DNA from: Geobacter sp. UBA698
GTDB taxonomy: Bacteria > Desulfobacterota > Desulfuromonadia > Geobacterales > Pseudopelobacteraceae
Assembly (NCBI GenBank): GCA_002298925.1
Contig: DBMM01000106.1
Coordinates: 14,852-78,851, forward strand
Reading direction: 5' to 3'
DNA: 64,000 bases
The notes under the pieces were generated by a model. It saw only the letters and a program-made list of their open reading frames with translations, made no database searches and had not been told where the DNA came from. How positions within the stretch are numbered: the first letter of the stretch is position 1; every line of letters starts with the position of its first letter. A program made the translations under genes and the position numbers. Positions 17,522-25,178 of this stretch are shown piece after piece.

Positions 17522-18124
17522 TCATTCCTTCAGCAGCAGGCGGCAAAAATCCTCTTCCGTATCGACATCAAAGTGGATTGACGGGTCAGCAACCGTTACC
17601 TGGAGTGTTTTATCTGCATATTCCTCAAAAATGGTCCGGGCGCCACAATCTCCAGTGAGTGCCTCGATACGGTCAAAGGTTTCCCGGCTGAAAAGCACCG
17701 GGTTTCCGCGCTTGTGCTCAAAGATGGGAATTACGATGGGACTGGCTGGGGATATCTGGTAAGCAGCGAGAATACTGTTGATAGTCTCCGGAGTGATCAG
17801 CGGCTGGTCTCCCAGCAAAAAGAGGACTGCATCGGTTTCCTCTGTGACAACATGCAAACCGGCCTTGAGCGAAGAACTTTGGCCGTTGCCGTAACAGGGA
17901 TTAATAACTACGCTTACGTTCCTCCGCTTCAGCAGAGGCTCCACTATGCCGGCCTGATGGCCAAGCACCACGATTACACGCTCAAGGGAGGAAGCCAGTG
18001 CACTGTCAACCACGCATTCCAGGACGGTCTGCCCCCGGAAGGGGAGCAGCTGCTTGGTCCTCCCCATGCGGCGCCCTTCGCCGGCCGCCAGGACAATGCC
18101 GGTTACCTTTGGCGGGCGGTTCAC
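17522..18124 (-). CDS. mocA: Molybdenum cofactor nucleotidyltransferase (MocA-like)
   Basis: NTP-transferase of about 200 residues that attaches CMP (or GMP) to molybdopterin for xanthine-dehydrogenase-type enzymes. The N-terminal signature LAAGEGRRMGRTKQLLPF is the MocA/MobA nucleotide loop with its Lys. LLGDQPLIT near residue 105 is the metal-binding Asp block. HKRGNPVLFSRE and DVDTEEDF complete the family pattern. The KQLLPF form favours MocA (CTP) over MobA (GTP). The GTG start at 18124 overlaps the yqeC stop (GTGA), so the two are translationally coupled. It is the last gene of the maturation operon behind the molybdenum hydroxylase. Confidence 0.88.
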   Translation of the reverse strand: MNRPPKVTGIVLAAGEGRRMGRTKQLLPFRGQTVLECVVDSALASSLERVIVVLGHQAGIVEPLLKRRNVSVVINPCYGNGQSSSLKAGLHVVTEETDAVLFLLGDQPLITPETINSILAAYQISPASPIVIPIFEHKRGNPVLFSRETFDRIEALTGDCGARTIFEEYADKTLQVTVADPSIHFDVDTEEDFCRLLLKE

Positions 18125-18924
18125 GTCCACACCGCCAGCGAATGAACAGCGTGAATACATATTCCGTCCAGAGCCTGGCCGACGATCAAGACCTCGGCTA
18201 GTGGGTGTTCTATCCGCCGAAGCTGTTCGGCGACCCGCGCACCGTAATCACGCCGCTCAGGCGAATCGGCCTTGTTGAGAAAGATGAGGCGGCGAGCCTG
18301 CGATGGAGCACCTTTGAAGGATCCCAGGGGATGGGCGATGAGACGGGCCAGGGCCGATTCGGTGATGACTTCTCCCAGAGCCAGTCCCATCAGCTTCACG
18401 GCAAGTTCGGAGCGGAAAACCAGTTCCTCGGTCAGCGGTTTGCCAAGAACTTCCAAACCAGCTACGGAGACAAGAACGGTGGTGTTTGAAGGAACAACCG
18501 GTTCATGCCCGGCGGGCGCCTTGAGCGGTCGCCGGGCCGCACCATCGGCCTCGACGAGAATCCAGTCGAACAACCCTGATTCCTGAAAAATGCGGATAGA
18601 CTCCGGAGCGAAACCCTGGAGCTTGCCGGAATCAACCAAGTATACTGCGGCGGCGGTAATGTGATTGGATTTATGCAGACGTGATGGTGTCTGACTCAGG
18701 ATTGCTTCCGGATCAACATTGATGAGGACTATTTGAGACTGGTCAGGGGTGGGGACAAATAGCTTTGTAGTTGTTGTGGTCAGCACCCGCTTACCGGCGC
18801 GGGAGAGCTGATGGGCCAGGTGGAACATGAGACTGGTCTTCCCGCCCCCGCCTACAAAACTTACCACCCCACTGGGGGCACTGCAGACGATGGATTCGAT
18901 TGATTGCAAGGATTTCACAACCAT
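18121..18924 (-). CDS. yqeC: YqeC-like accessory protein of selenium-dependent molybdenum hydroxylases
   Basis: P-loop-containing protein of 267 residues. VVSFVGGGGKTSLMFHLA near residue 20 is the Walker-A-like segment typical of YqeC, followed by TTTTTKLFVP and ILVEADGAARRPLKAPAGHEPV. In comparative genomics YqeC tracks with YqeB and molybdenum hydroxylases that carry a labile non-selenocysteine selenium, so it is a marker of that system. Its biochemical step is unproven. The ATG at 18924 lies one base after the yqeB stop, and the end overlaps mocA by 4 bases. Confidence 0.85.
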   Translation of the reverse strand: MVVKSLQSIESIVCSAPSGVVSFVGGGGKTSLMFHLAHQLSRAGKRVLTTTTTKLFVPTPDQSQIVLINVDPEAILSQTPSRLHKSNHITAAAVYLVDSGKLQGFAPESIRIFQESGLFDWILVEADGAARRPLKAPAGHEPVVPSNTTVLVSVAGLEVLGKPLTEELVFRSELAVKLMGLALGEVITESALARLIAHPLGSFKGAPSQARRLIFLNKADSPERRDYGARVAEQLRRIEHPLAEVLIVGQALDGICIHAVHSLAVWT

Positions 18925-18925
18925 C

Positions 18926-19732
18926 TCACCGGTTGTAGGCAGACAGTATCGCTTCCAGTACCGCCCCGCCCAGTGCCCGGGCCTTCTCCGAGATTGTGCA
19001 GCACAACCCAGCCTCCCCGCGCGGATCGACATCACCGATCTTGAGCCCTGTTTTGACAGAGGAACCAGGCCTGATCAGTCCACGCAGGACACCGTCGATT
19101 TGCGCGACCACCTCGGCCGTACCAACCCGACCGACCACCTCGCCCCTGCAGACCAGATCACCGATCTTCCGTTGGGTAGTGAAGACACCTTCCGCCGGAG
19201 CGCGCAGAACCCGTTCCCTGCTGAAGCCGGCAATATCGCCGGGAATGCCGGTGTTTGGCGCCGCCATGCCGCAGGTGATCAACCGTCCCAGATCGTGACC
19301 GCGGTTGGTCTCGACTACGACATGGCAGTCCTGTCCGGCCGAGAAGCCGGGCCCCAGGGCGACCACCAGCGGGGCGTCCGTGATGGAGGTGCCCAGGTTG
19401 CGCTTGGCCAGGGTAGCATCGATAAATACATCCGGCCTGCAGCGGGCGAGACTCTCTCCCCGTGGATCGACCATGACAGCGATCTTTCCAGCCGACCAGA
19501 CAGCATCACGTTCGGCTTCGTCAGCAACCCTGACCGCCTCGATCCCTTCCACGGCCATGCTCTTTTCATGAACAGCTTCGCAGAAAGAGACCTGGCGTCT
19601 GACGGCCAGGGGGGCCGGGGTTTCCAGCATGAGGATACGTTTGAAGTTGGCCCGATGGAGCCGGCAGGCGATACCGGTGGCCTGCTCGCCGGCTCCCTTG
19701 ATAATTATATCCAGCTCGTCCAGTGTCTTCAT
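18926..19732 (-). CDS. yqeB: YqeB-like selenium-dependent hydroxylase maturation protein
   Basis: Protein of 268 residues in the EF2563/YqeB family. The N-terminal part has IIIKGAGEQATGIACRLHRANF, a Rossmann-like dinucleotide or nucleotide loop. A middle block is LVVALGPGFSAGQDCHVVVETNRGH, highly characteristic of the family, and a C-terminal barrel-sandwich-like region has APAEGVFTTQRKIGDLV. Families like this occur almost only with selenium-dependent molybdenum hydroxylases. I start at the ATG at 19732 because the longer upstream reading overlaps xdhC and has no ribosome site. It sits 7 bases from the xdhC end and is followed directly by yqeC. Confidence 0.86.
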   Translation of the reverse strand: MKTLDELDIIIKGAGEQATGIACRLHRANFKRILMLETPAPLAVRRQVSFCEAVHEKSMAVEGIEAVRVADEAERDAVWSAGKIAVMVDPRGESLARCRPDVFIDATLAKRNLGTSITDAPLVVALGPGFSAGQDCHVVVETNRGHDLGRLITCGMAAPNTGIPGDIAGFSRERVLRAPAEGVFTTQRKIGDLVCRGEVVGRVGTAEVVAQIDGVLRGLIRPGSSVKTGLKIGDVDPRGEAGLCCTISEKARALGGAVLEAILSAYNR

Positions 19733-19739
19733 CCGCAAC

Positions 19740-20501
19740 TCACTCACGGCCGTAGTAGGTGGCGAGCAGCTGGCTGGCGATGCTGATGGCGATTTCCTGC
19801 GGGGAGTTGCCGCCGTTATTATGGCCGACCGGGCAGCGCACCTTTGACAGGTCCAGACCTTTGCCATCCAGGTTCTTCTGCACTCCGGCCCATTTGGACT
19901 TGCTGCCGATCATACCGACAAATCGCGCCGGATTGGGCAAGACCTCTTCCAGCACCTGCTGATCAACTGTCCCATTGTAGGTCAGGATGGTAACGAAGGT
20001 CCGCTTGTCGCACCAGTTGGCTTTCTGAATGAAGTCGCTCCAGCGGCACTGGTGGCGGATCACGCTAGCGGGGATGGCGGTGGCGTTGATCCACTCATCG
20101 CGTTCATCGACCAGATGGATGCGGAAGGGGGTCCCTTCCAGAACATGGCACAGTGCCTGGCCGATATGCCCGGCGCCGAACAGGTACAGACAGGGGTTGT
20201 TATTGATCACTTCCATGTACAGCTCCATGGTTCCACCGCAGGCCGGAAATTCTCCCCTCGCCTGCAGCGGTATTGTTGAGGTAATCCCTTGCAGCTCTTC
20301 AAAGCACTTGCGGGCATCCTCCAGGGCGTAATACTCCGGCACCCCTCCGCCGACCGTGCCGAAAAAAGTCCCGTCCGGCAGGACGATCATCTTGGCCCCG
20401 TGCTTGCGCGGAGTCGAGCCGGAACTCTTGATGACCGTTACCAGTACCGCCAGCTGATTCTGTCGCCGCAGTTCATCGAGTTTGCCTATCCAGTCCCACA
20501 T
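19740..20501 (-). CDS. xdhC: XdhC/CoxI-family molybdenum hydroxylase maturation protein
   Basis: XdhC binds molybdenum cofactor, protects it during sulfuration and delivers it to xanthine-dehydrogenase-type apoenzymes. The 253-residue protein has the N-terminal block VIKSSGSTPRKHGAKM and GTVGGGVPE. A cysteine motif reads ACGGTMELYMEV. The C-terminal Rossmann domain has LFGAGHIGQAL near residue 115 and PVGHNNGGNSPQEIAISIA near the end, close to the family form with a changed PEEIA. AAGGAG precedes the ATG. It follows the hydroxylase large subunit after a probable terminator, so it may be partly uncoupled from the structural genes. Confidence 0.9.
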   Translation of the reverse strand: MWDWIGKLDELRRQNQLAVLVTVIKSSGSTPRKHGAKMIVLPDGTFFGTVGGGVPEYYALEDARKCFEELQGITSTIPLQARGEFPACGGTMELYMEVINNNPCLYLFGAGHIGQALCHVLEGTPFRIHLVDERDEWINATAIPASVIRHQCRWSDFIQKANWCDKRTFVTILTYNGTVDQQVLEEVLPNPARFVGMIGSKSKWAGVQKNLDGKGLDLSKVRCPVGHNNGGNSPQEIAISIASQLLATYYGRE

Positions 20502-20524
20502 GGTCTCTTCACTCCTTGCATATG

Positions 20525-20560
20525 AAAAAAAGCCCCGCCCCTCCTCACGGGTGCGGGGCT
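20525..20560 (-). terminator. Rho-independent terminator between hydroxylase and maturation genes
   Basis: On the minus strand the stem arms AGCCCCGC and GCGGGGCT (20560-20553 and 20538-20531) form an 8-bp perfect GC-rich stem with a 14-base loop, followed by a run of T residues. It lies 28 bases after the stop of the large subunit gene and 24 bases before the xdhC start. Partial read-through would give more structural than maturation mRNA. Confidence 0.82.
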
Positions 20561-20588
20561 CTGATTATCAAACCCTGGCTTTGGATTA

Positions 20589-22895
20589 TCAAGCCTTTTC
20601 TGCTGCTTCCCGTTCGCGCTTTTCCTTGAGGGCCCGCCATACTTTTTCATAGGTGAGCGGCAGGCTGTTAACCCGCACGCCCATGGCGTCGAAGATGGCA
20701 TTGGAAAACATCCCCAGGGTCGGATTGGTGGCCCCTTCGCCGATCTCCTTTACCCCCCAGGGGCCACTGGGTTCATAGCTGTCAACCACCTCCGACTGGA
20801 TCGGCGGCATATCCATGGCGGTCAGCACGCGATAGTTGGCCAGTTCGGCATTCTTGATCCTGCCCTTGTCGTCAAAGAGCACTTCCTCCCAGACCGACTC
20901 CCCCATCCCCATGTACAGGGCGCCATGCACCTGGCCATGCAGAAGGCGCGGGTTGATCACCTTGCCGCAGTCATGGACGTCCCAGATCCCAACCACCGTG
21001 ATTTCGCCGGTTTCCTTGTCGATGGACACCTCGCCCACCTGGGCACCGAAGCTGTAAGCGGGAGAGGTTCCCACCGCCGCTCCCTTGAATGAGCCCCCCA
21101 GTTTTGGCGGGGTATAGGCCCCTTTGCCGAGCAGCGGTCCCTTGAGCACGAAGTGCTTGCGCGCCACCTCCTGGAAGGTGAGTGACTTCCCTTCCCGTGA
21201 TTTGGAAAATACTATCCCGTCTTCACAATCAAGATCATCAACCGGCAGATTCAGCATGCTTGATGCCATGTCGAGAACCTGCTTCCTGACTTCCTCACCG
21301 GCCTGTTTGACGGCGGCACCGGACATGTAGGTCTGGCGGCTGGCATAGGCCCCGAAGTCGAGGGGAGTGATCTCGGTGTCGGCGGCAACGATCTTCATCT
21401 GCTCGTAGCGGTAACCCATGGCTTCGGCAGCCATCTGGCAGAGCACCGTATCCGAGCCCTGCCCCAGATCAACCGACCCGGTATAAAGGGTGGCGGCGGT
21501 GCCATCTTCGTGCACCTTGATAAAGGCAGCCGCGTGGGGGAGATCCGTCCGGTAGATGGGATAACCGGCCCCGGTGACGAAACTGCCGGTGGCCACCCCG
21601 ATCCCCCGGCCGTGGGGCAGATTTTTCTTCTTCTCATCCCAGTCCGAGATTACCCGCGCTCGCTCCAGACACTCGCGCATCTTGCAGGAGTTTACCTTGA
21701 AATCGTTGGGAGTAACCGTGTCGGGCCGCCGGGCATTGATAATGCGGATATCCATCGGATCGATCCCCAGGTCGGCGGCCACGTTGTCCAGATGGCTCTC
21801 AAAGGCGTACTTGGGTTGCGGGGCGCCATGGCCGCGCTGGGCACCACAGGCCGGCAGGTTGGTATAAACCCGGAACATGTCGAACTGGTAGTTGTCAAAC
21901 TCGTAGGTCATCGGCAAGAGCGCCCCGGCGTAATAAGCGCTGGCGATCCCCAGACTGGTGTAAGCGCCGCCGTCCATGATGAAGTTGGCCTTGACTGCCA
22001 GGATTTTACCATCCTTGTCGACCCCGGTAGTTATCTCCATGTGCTGGGCATGGCGACCCCGGTTGTGGGCAAACATCTCGGCACGATCATAGAACGTACG
22101 AACAGGCCGGCCGGTCAGTTTGGCCAGCACCGCACCGGCAAACTCGAGCCCGGTCGGCTCCAGCTTGCCGCCGAAGCCGCCCCCCAGGTACGGCTTGATG
22201 ATGCGCACATCCCCCATGGGCATGCCGAATTCCCGGGCAATGTAGTGCTGGAAGTAGTGGGGTGACTGGGTGCTGGAGTAGATGGTGAGCTTTTCCCCCT
22301 CCCACATGGAGATGGCCGAGTGGGGCTCGATGGGCGACTGGTAGGTCCGCTGGCCGACAAACGTGTCGCTGCGCACATGGTGGGCTTCGGCCAGCGCCTT
22401 TTCCACATCACCGAATTCCTGGTGGATTTCGGTATTGATGTTGCGCTCGTACTCTTCATGAACCAGGGGCTGACCCTCGTCCATGGCGTGCAGAAAATCG
22501 AGCACGGCCGGCAGTTCCTCAAACTCGACCTTGATGAGCTTAAGGGCCTTGTAGCAGGTATCCTCATCAAGGCAGGCCACCGCGGCCACCTTGTCTCCCA
22601 CGAAGCGCACCTTGTCGCTGCAGAAGATGTTCTCGTCCCAGCGGGCCGGACTGAGGCCGTACTTCAGGGTCGGCACATCCTTATGGGTGATGACGGCCTT
22701 GACCCCCGGCAGCTTTTCAGCCTCGGAGGTGTCAATGGAAATGATCCGGGCGTGGGCATGGGGACTGGTCAGGATCTTGCCGAAGAGCATGTTGGGAAAC
22801 TTCAGGTCTCCGGTGTACTTGGCTGCCCCGGTGACCTTCTCGGGGCCGTCAATGCGCGGAACGCTTCGGCCGATAACGTTATAGTTGGCGCTCAT
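20589..22895 (-). CDS. Xanthine-dehydrogenase-family molybdopterin-binding large subunit
   Basis: Catalytic Mo-pterin subunit of a molybdenum hydroxylase, 768 residues, adding water-derived oxygen to a carbon of an N-heterocycle, aldehyde or aromatic thioester. It begins with GRSVPRIDGPEKVTG. Motifs seen are LGGGFGGKLEP near residue 240, ACGAQRGHGAPQ near residue 350, a glutamine loop VDLGQGSDTVLCQMAAEA near residue 490, and GVKEIGEGATNP near residue 725 with the catalytic Glu. It has no signal peptide. Length resembles 4-hydroxybenzoyl-CoA reductase alpha, but the FAD partner here lacks that enzyme's extra 4Fe-4S loop. With YqeB/YqeC present, a selenium-activated hydroxylase of unknown substrate is the best call. 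Confidence 0.9.
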   Translation of the reverse strand: MSANYNVIGRSVPRIDGPEKVTGAAKYTGDLKFPNMLFGKILTSPHAHARIISIDTSEAEKLPGVKAVITHKDVPTLKYGLSPARWDENIFCSDKVRFVGDKVAAVACLDEDTCYKALKLIKVEFEELPAVLDFLHAMDEGQPLVHEEYERNINTEIHQEFGDVEKALAEAHHVRSDTFVGQRTYQSPIEPHSAISMWEGEKLTIYSSTQSPHYFQHYIAREFGMPMGDVRIIKPYLGGGFGGKLEPTGLEFAGAVLAKLTGRPVRTFYDRAEMFAHNRGRHAQHMEITTGVDKDGKILAVKANFIMDGGAYTSLGIASAYYAGALLPMTYEFDNYQFDMFRVYTNLPACGAQRGHGAPQPKYAFESHLDNVAADLGIDPMDIRIINARRPDTVTPNDFKVNSCKMRECLERARVISDWDEKKKNLPHGRGIGVATGSFVTGAGYPIYRTDLPHAAAFIKVHEDGTAATLYTGSVDLGQGSDTVLCQMAAEAMGYRYEQMKIVAADTEITPLDFGAYASRQTYMSGAAVKQAGEEVRKQVLDMASSMLNLPVDDLDCEDGIVFSKSREGKSLTFQEVARKHFVLKGPLLGKGAYTPPKLGGSFKGAAVGTSPAYSFGAQVGEVSIDKETGEITVVGIWDVHDCGKVINPRLLHGQVHGALYMGMGESVWEEVLFDDKGRIKNAELANYRVLTAMDMPPIQSEVVDSYEPSGPWGVKEIGEGATNPTLGMFSNAIFDAMGVRVNSLPLTYEKVWRALKEKREREAAEKA

Positions 22896-22907
22896 CTTCG
22901 ATTCTCC

Positions 22908-23423
22908 TTAATGATCGTCGGGGGTCACACGACCCTGGGAGGCAGCCAGAACGGCCTCGACAATATGGACGTACCCCGTGCAACGGCACAGGTTGCCGGC
23001 AATGGCCTCGCGCACTTCAGGTTCGGTGGGATGCGGGTTGCGGGTCAGCAGAGCCTTGGCAGATAGGACCATGCCGGGAGTGCAATAACCGCACTGCACG
23101 GCGGCATGATTGATCATCGACTCCTGGATCGCGTCAAGCGCGCCGTTGGCGGAAACCCCCTCGATGGTGGTAATCTCACGCCCGTCGGCCTCCACGGCCA
23201 GCACCAGACAGGAGTCCACCGGCTTTCCGTCCAGAAGCACGGTACACGAACCGCAGTCGCCCAGCTCGCACCCCTTCTTGGTACCGGTAAGATCGAGTTG
23301 GTCACGCAGGACATTCGTCAGGATGGCGTTCCCCTTGACCAGAATAGTATGCGCATCGCCATTTACATTGAGGGTGATCAGGTAGCGTTTCACCCCATCC
23401 TTATCAGTCAATACTTGAGACAT
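22908..23423 (-). CDS. Two-[2Fe-2S] small subunit of the molybdenum hydroxylase
   Basis: Iron-sulfur subunit of 171 residues. The N-terminal plant-type ferredoxin cluster ligands are GCELGDCGSCTVLLDG plus a later Cys in VDSCLVLA. The C-terminal helical domain holds the second cluster in QCGYCTPGM and NLCRCTGY. This is the normal pattern of xanthine-dehydrogenase small subunits, passing electrons from Mo to FAD. I start at the ATG at 23423 behind GAGGAGG. It lies between the FAD subunit (13 bases) and the large subunit (12 bases) on the same strand. Confidence 0.95.
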   Translation of the reverse strand: MSQVLTDKDGVKRYLITLNVNGDAHTILVKGNAILTNVLRDQLDLTGTKKGCELGDCGSCTVLLDGKPVDSCLVLAVEADGREITTIEGVSANGALDAIQESMINHAAVQCGYCTPGMVLSAKALLTRNPHPTEPEVREAIAGNLCRCTGYVHIVEAVLAASQGRVTPDDH

Positions 23424-23436
23424 GTTCCCATCCTCC

Positions 23437-24306
23437 TCACACGTGGCCTTCATCGATCGCTTTACGCAGAGCCCGCTTGGTCAGCACCTCCGCCAGATTT
23501 TTCCGATATTCGGCCGAACCGCGGATACTGTCACGGGGTCGGCTCGCCGCGGCAGCCAGGGTTCCAGCCTCGGCCAGGGCCTCATCGCTGATTGTCCGGC
23601 CGCGGAGAAAATCCTCCGCTGCGGTGGCCCGCATCACGGTTGGTGCCGCTGATGCAAGGACAATGCGGGCATCGCGCAGTTTGTCACCCTCAACACAGAC
23701 CGAAACGGCCACTCCGGTTACAGCCAGGGCGCCCGAACGGCGCAGGCCGAACTTGATATAGGTGCTGCCGGTGGTTTCCTGATCAGGGATGGTTATCTCC
23801 GTAAGCAGTTCGCCCGGAGCGATTACGGTTTCCGCCGCTCCGCAAAAGAAATCTTCCAGGGCCATGCTCCGTTCCCCACTGGCCGAAACCAGGCGGATGG
23901 TAGCCTGCAGGGCAATCAGGATCGGCGGGAGATCCGCGGAGGGGACGCCATTGACGATGTTCCCCCCCACGGTCCCCAAATTGCAGATCTGGGTAGACGC
24001 CATGGTATGGGCAGCCATGGGAAGTGAAAGGTAGCGTTCCTGGAGCAGCGGCGAATTGTAGATGGCGGCATGATTGGTAAGAGCACCAATGACGATACCG
24101 CGACCGGCCTCGTGGCGGATTTCCCGGATCTCGTCCAGGTTTTTTAAAGAAACGAGGTGTTCGGGGGCCAGTTTGCCCACCTTCATCTTGTGGAGGATAT
24201 CCGTTCCTCCGGCAAGAACCGTGGCCTTCTCCCCCAGCTCGGCCAAGAGAGCACAGGCCTCTGACAGAGTCCGGGGAGTGTGATACTCGAAATCGGGCAT
24301 GTACAT
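23437..24306 (-). CDS. FAD-binding middle subunit of the molybdenum hydroxylase
   Basis: FAD-binding domain 5 protein of 289 residues. The FAD-binding segments are LAGGTDILHKMKVG near residue 32 and the second glycine loop STQICNLGTVGGNIVNGVPSADLPP near residue 105. A C-terminal CO-dehydrogenase flavoprotein domain follows. There is no 40-residue 4Fe-4S insertion as in 4-hydroxybenzoyl-CoA reductase beta subunits. It is the first gene of the operon, with AAGGAG before the ATG at 24306 and a TTGCATACAA-like site about 57 bases upstream. Confidence 0.93.
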   Translation of the reverse strand: MYMPDFEYHTPRTLSEACALLAELGEKATVLAGGTDILHKMKVGKLAPEHLVSLKNLDEIREIRHEAGRGIVIGALTNHAAIYNSPLLQERYLSLPMAAHTMASTQICNLGTVGGNIVNGVPSADLPPILIALQATIRLVSASGERSMALEDFFCGAAETVIAPGELLTEITIPDQETTGSTYIKFGLRRSGALAVTGVAVSVCVEGDKLRDARIVLASAAPTVMRATAAEDFLRGRTISDEALAEAGTLAAAASRPRDSIRGSAEYRKNLAEVLTKRALRKAIDEGHV

Positions 24307-24362
24307 GTCTCATCTCCTTCGGTGTTGATAATAAAAGGCGCTCCCAGTTACCGGCAAATATC

Positions 24363-24372
24363 TAGCATACAA
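24363..24372. promoter_or_regulatory. MarR-type operator, site 3 (9/10 match)
   Basis: TAGCATACAA followed by TGCATATATG, between the marR stop (24400) and the FAD-subunit start codon (24306). It matches TTGCATACAA at 9 of 10 bases. The position just before the hydroxylase operon suggests direct control of that operon by the upstream MarR protein. Confidence 0.5.
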
Positions 24373-24399
24373 TGCATATATGTAAAAAAACAGTACGGT

Positions 24400-24813
24400 T
24401 CAATCCTTGATGTCGCGCAGCAGACGCTTGAAAAGAAGCTTCTCCTCCAGGGAAAAACCGTTAAGAAGCTCATTGTTGGTCTGCTCGATCGCAATGGCCA
24501 GTCCGTCTATGGCCGTGCGGGCCTTCTCCGACAGATAGACCCGCGCCACGCGACCATCCAGAGGATCGGCTTCGCGACGCACCCAACCGGCCGTAACCAT
24601 GCGGTCCAGAATTCCCGCCAGGGTGGCCGTATCCAGCAGGATCCGACGACCGATTTCCCCCACGGAAAGCCCATCCTCTTCCCAGAGTGATTCCATGAAC
24701 AGGCATTGCATCGGTGTCAGACCGAAGGTCTGGAGATGCCCTTTCAGGACGCTCTGGGCCCGTTGATGGGCCTTGGCAAGCAAAAAAACTATATTGTCGC
24801 GGAATGATATCAT
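24400..24813 (-). CDS. MarR-family transcriptional regulator
   Basis: MarR-type winged-helix repressor of about 137 residues. DNA-binding part: LTPMQCLFMESLWEEDGLSVGEIGRRILLDTATLAGILDRM, with the wing Asp/Arg pair in VRREADPLDGRVARVYLS. I choose the ATG at 24813. A start at 24831 would place the codon inside a 20-bp palindrome that instead looks like the operator and Shine-Dalgarno region. MarR proteins commonly sense phenolic or aromatic acids. Operator copies before the AOR-MoaD gene, the CMD gene and the molybdenum hydroxylase operon suggest a local regulon with autoregulation. Confidence 0.9.
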   Translation of the reverse strand: MISFRDNIVFLLAKAHQRAQSVLKGHLQTFGLTPMQCLFMESLWEEDGLSVGEIGRRILLDTATLAGILDRMVTAGWVRREADPLDGRVARVYLSEKARTAIDGLAIAIEQTNNELLNGFSLEEKLLFKRLLRDIKD

Positions 24814-24820
24814 CTGATCT

Positions 24821-24840
24821 TTACCTTGCATACAAGGTAA
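24821..24840. promoter_or_regulatory. Autoregulatory MarR operator, 20-bp palindrome
   Basis: TTACCTTGCATACAAGGTAA has perfect 8-base arms and only the centre unpaired. It covers the ribosome-binding region just upstream of the marR start at 24813. Its core is the 10-mer found at sites 1 and 2. The size and symmetry fit a MarR dimer site. Confidence 0.72.
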
Positions 24841-24990
24841 AATTGTTACTCAAGAAAGTCAATGACAAAATCACCTGTCATTCACTTTTTCCACAGGGGC
24901 AGACTCAGCTGTGCGCCACTCACCACACCATCAGGCAGACTGCCCTGACAAACGATCACGACGATAGTTCTGAAACTGTTTATATGCCCC

Positions 24991-25158
24991 CTACTCCTGG
25001 TTGCGTGCAACCTCTACCGGTTCTTCATTGGTAGCCTTCCTGAAGCCCTTGATAGCGCCGCCCAGTGCCGAACCCAACTGGGGGATCTTTGCCGGTCCAA
25101 AGAAGAGCAGCATAATGACTAAAATAATGATGAGTTCCGGCATACCGACTCCGAACAT
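24991..25158 (-). CDS. tatA: TatA/E-type twin-arginine translocase component
   Basis: A 55-residue protein, starting MFGVGMPELIIILVIMLLFF, then GPAKIPQLGSALGGAIKGFR and an acidic tail. This is the TatA pattern: a short N-terminal membrane helix, FGPAKIP hinge and amphipathic helix. TatA forms the pore-like part of the Tat pathway for folded proteins. GAGGTG precedes the ATG. No tatB or tatC is nearby. It lies 20 bases downstream of the phosphate butyryltransferase gene on the same strand. Tat substrates in this window include the Rieske protein (44695) and the small RR-signal protein (46729). Confidence 0.88.
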   Translation of the reverse strand: MFGVGMPELIIILVIMLLFFGPAKIPQLGSALGGAIKGFRKATNEEPVEVARNQE

Positions 25159-25178
25159 GTTTCACCTCACGATACTAT

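Noticed and set aside
20589..24306. Assignment of the molybdenum hydroxylase as 4-hydroxybenzoyl-CoA reductase
   Set aside because: Large-subunit length fits, but the FAD subunit lacks the extra 4Fe-4S loop of that enzyme, and yqeB/yqeC point to another hydroxylase class.
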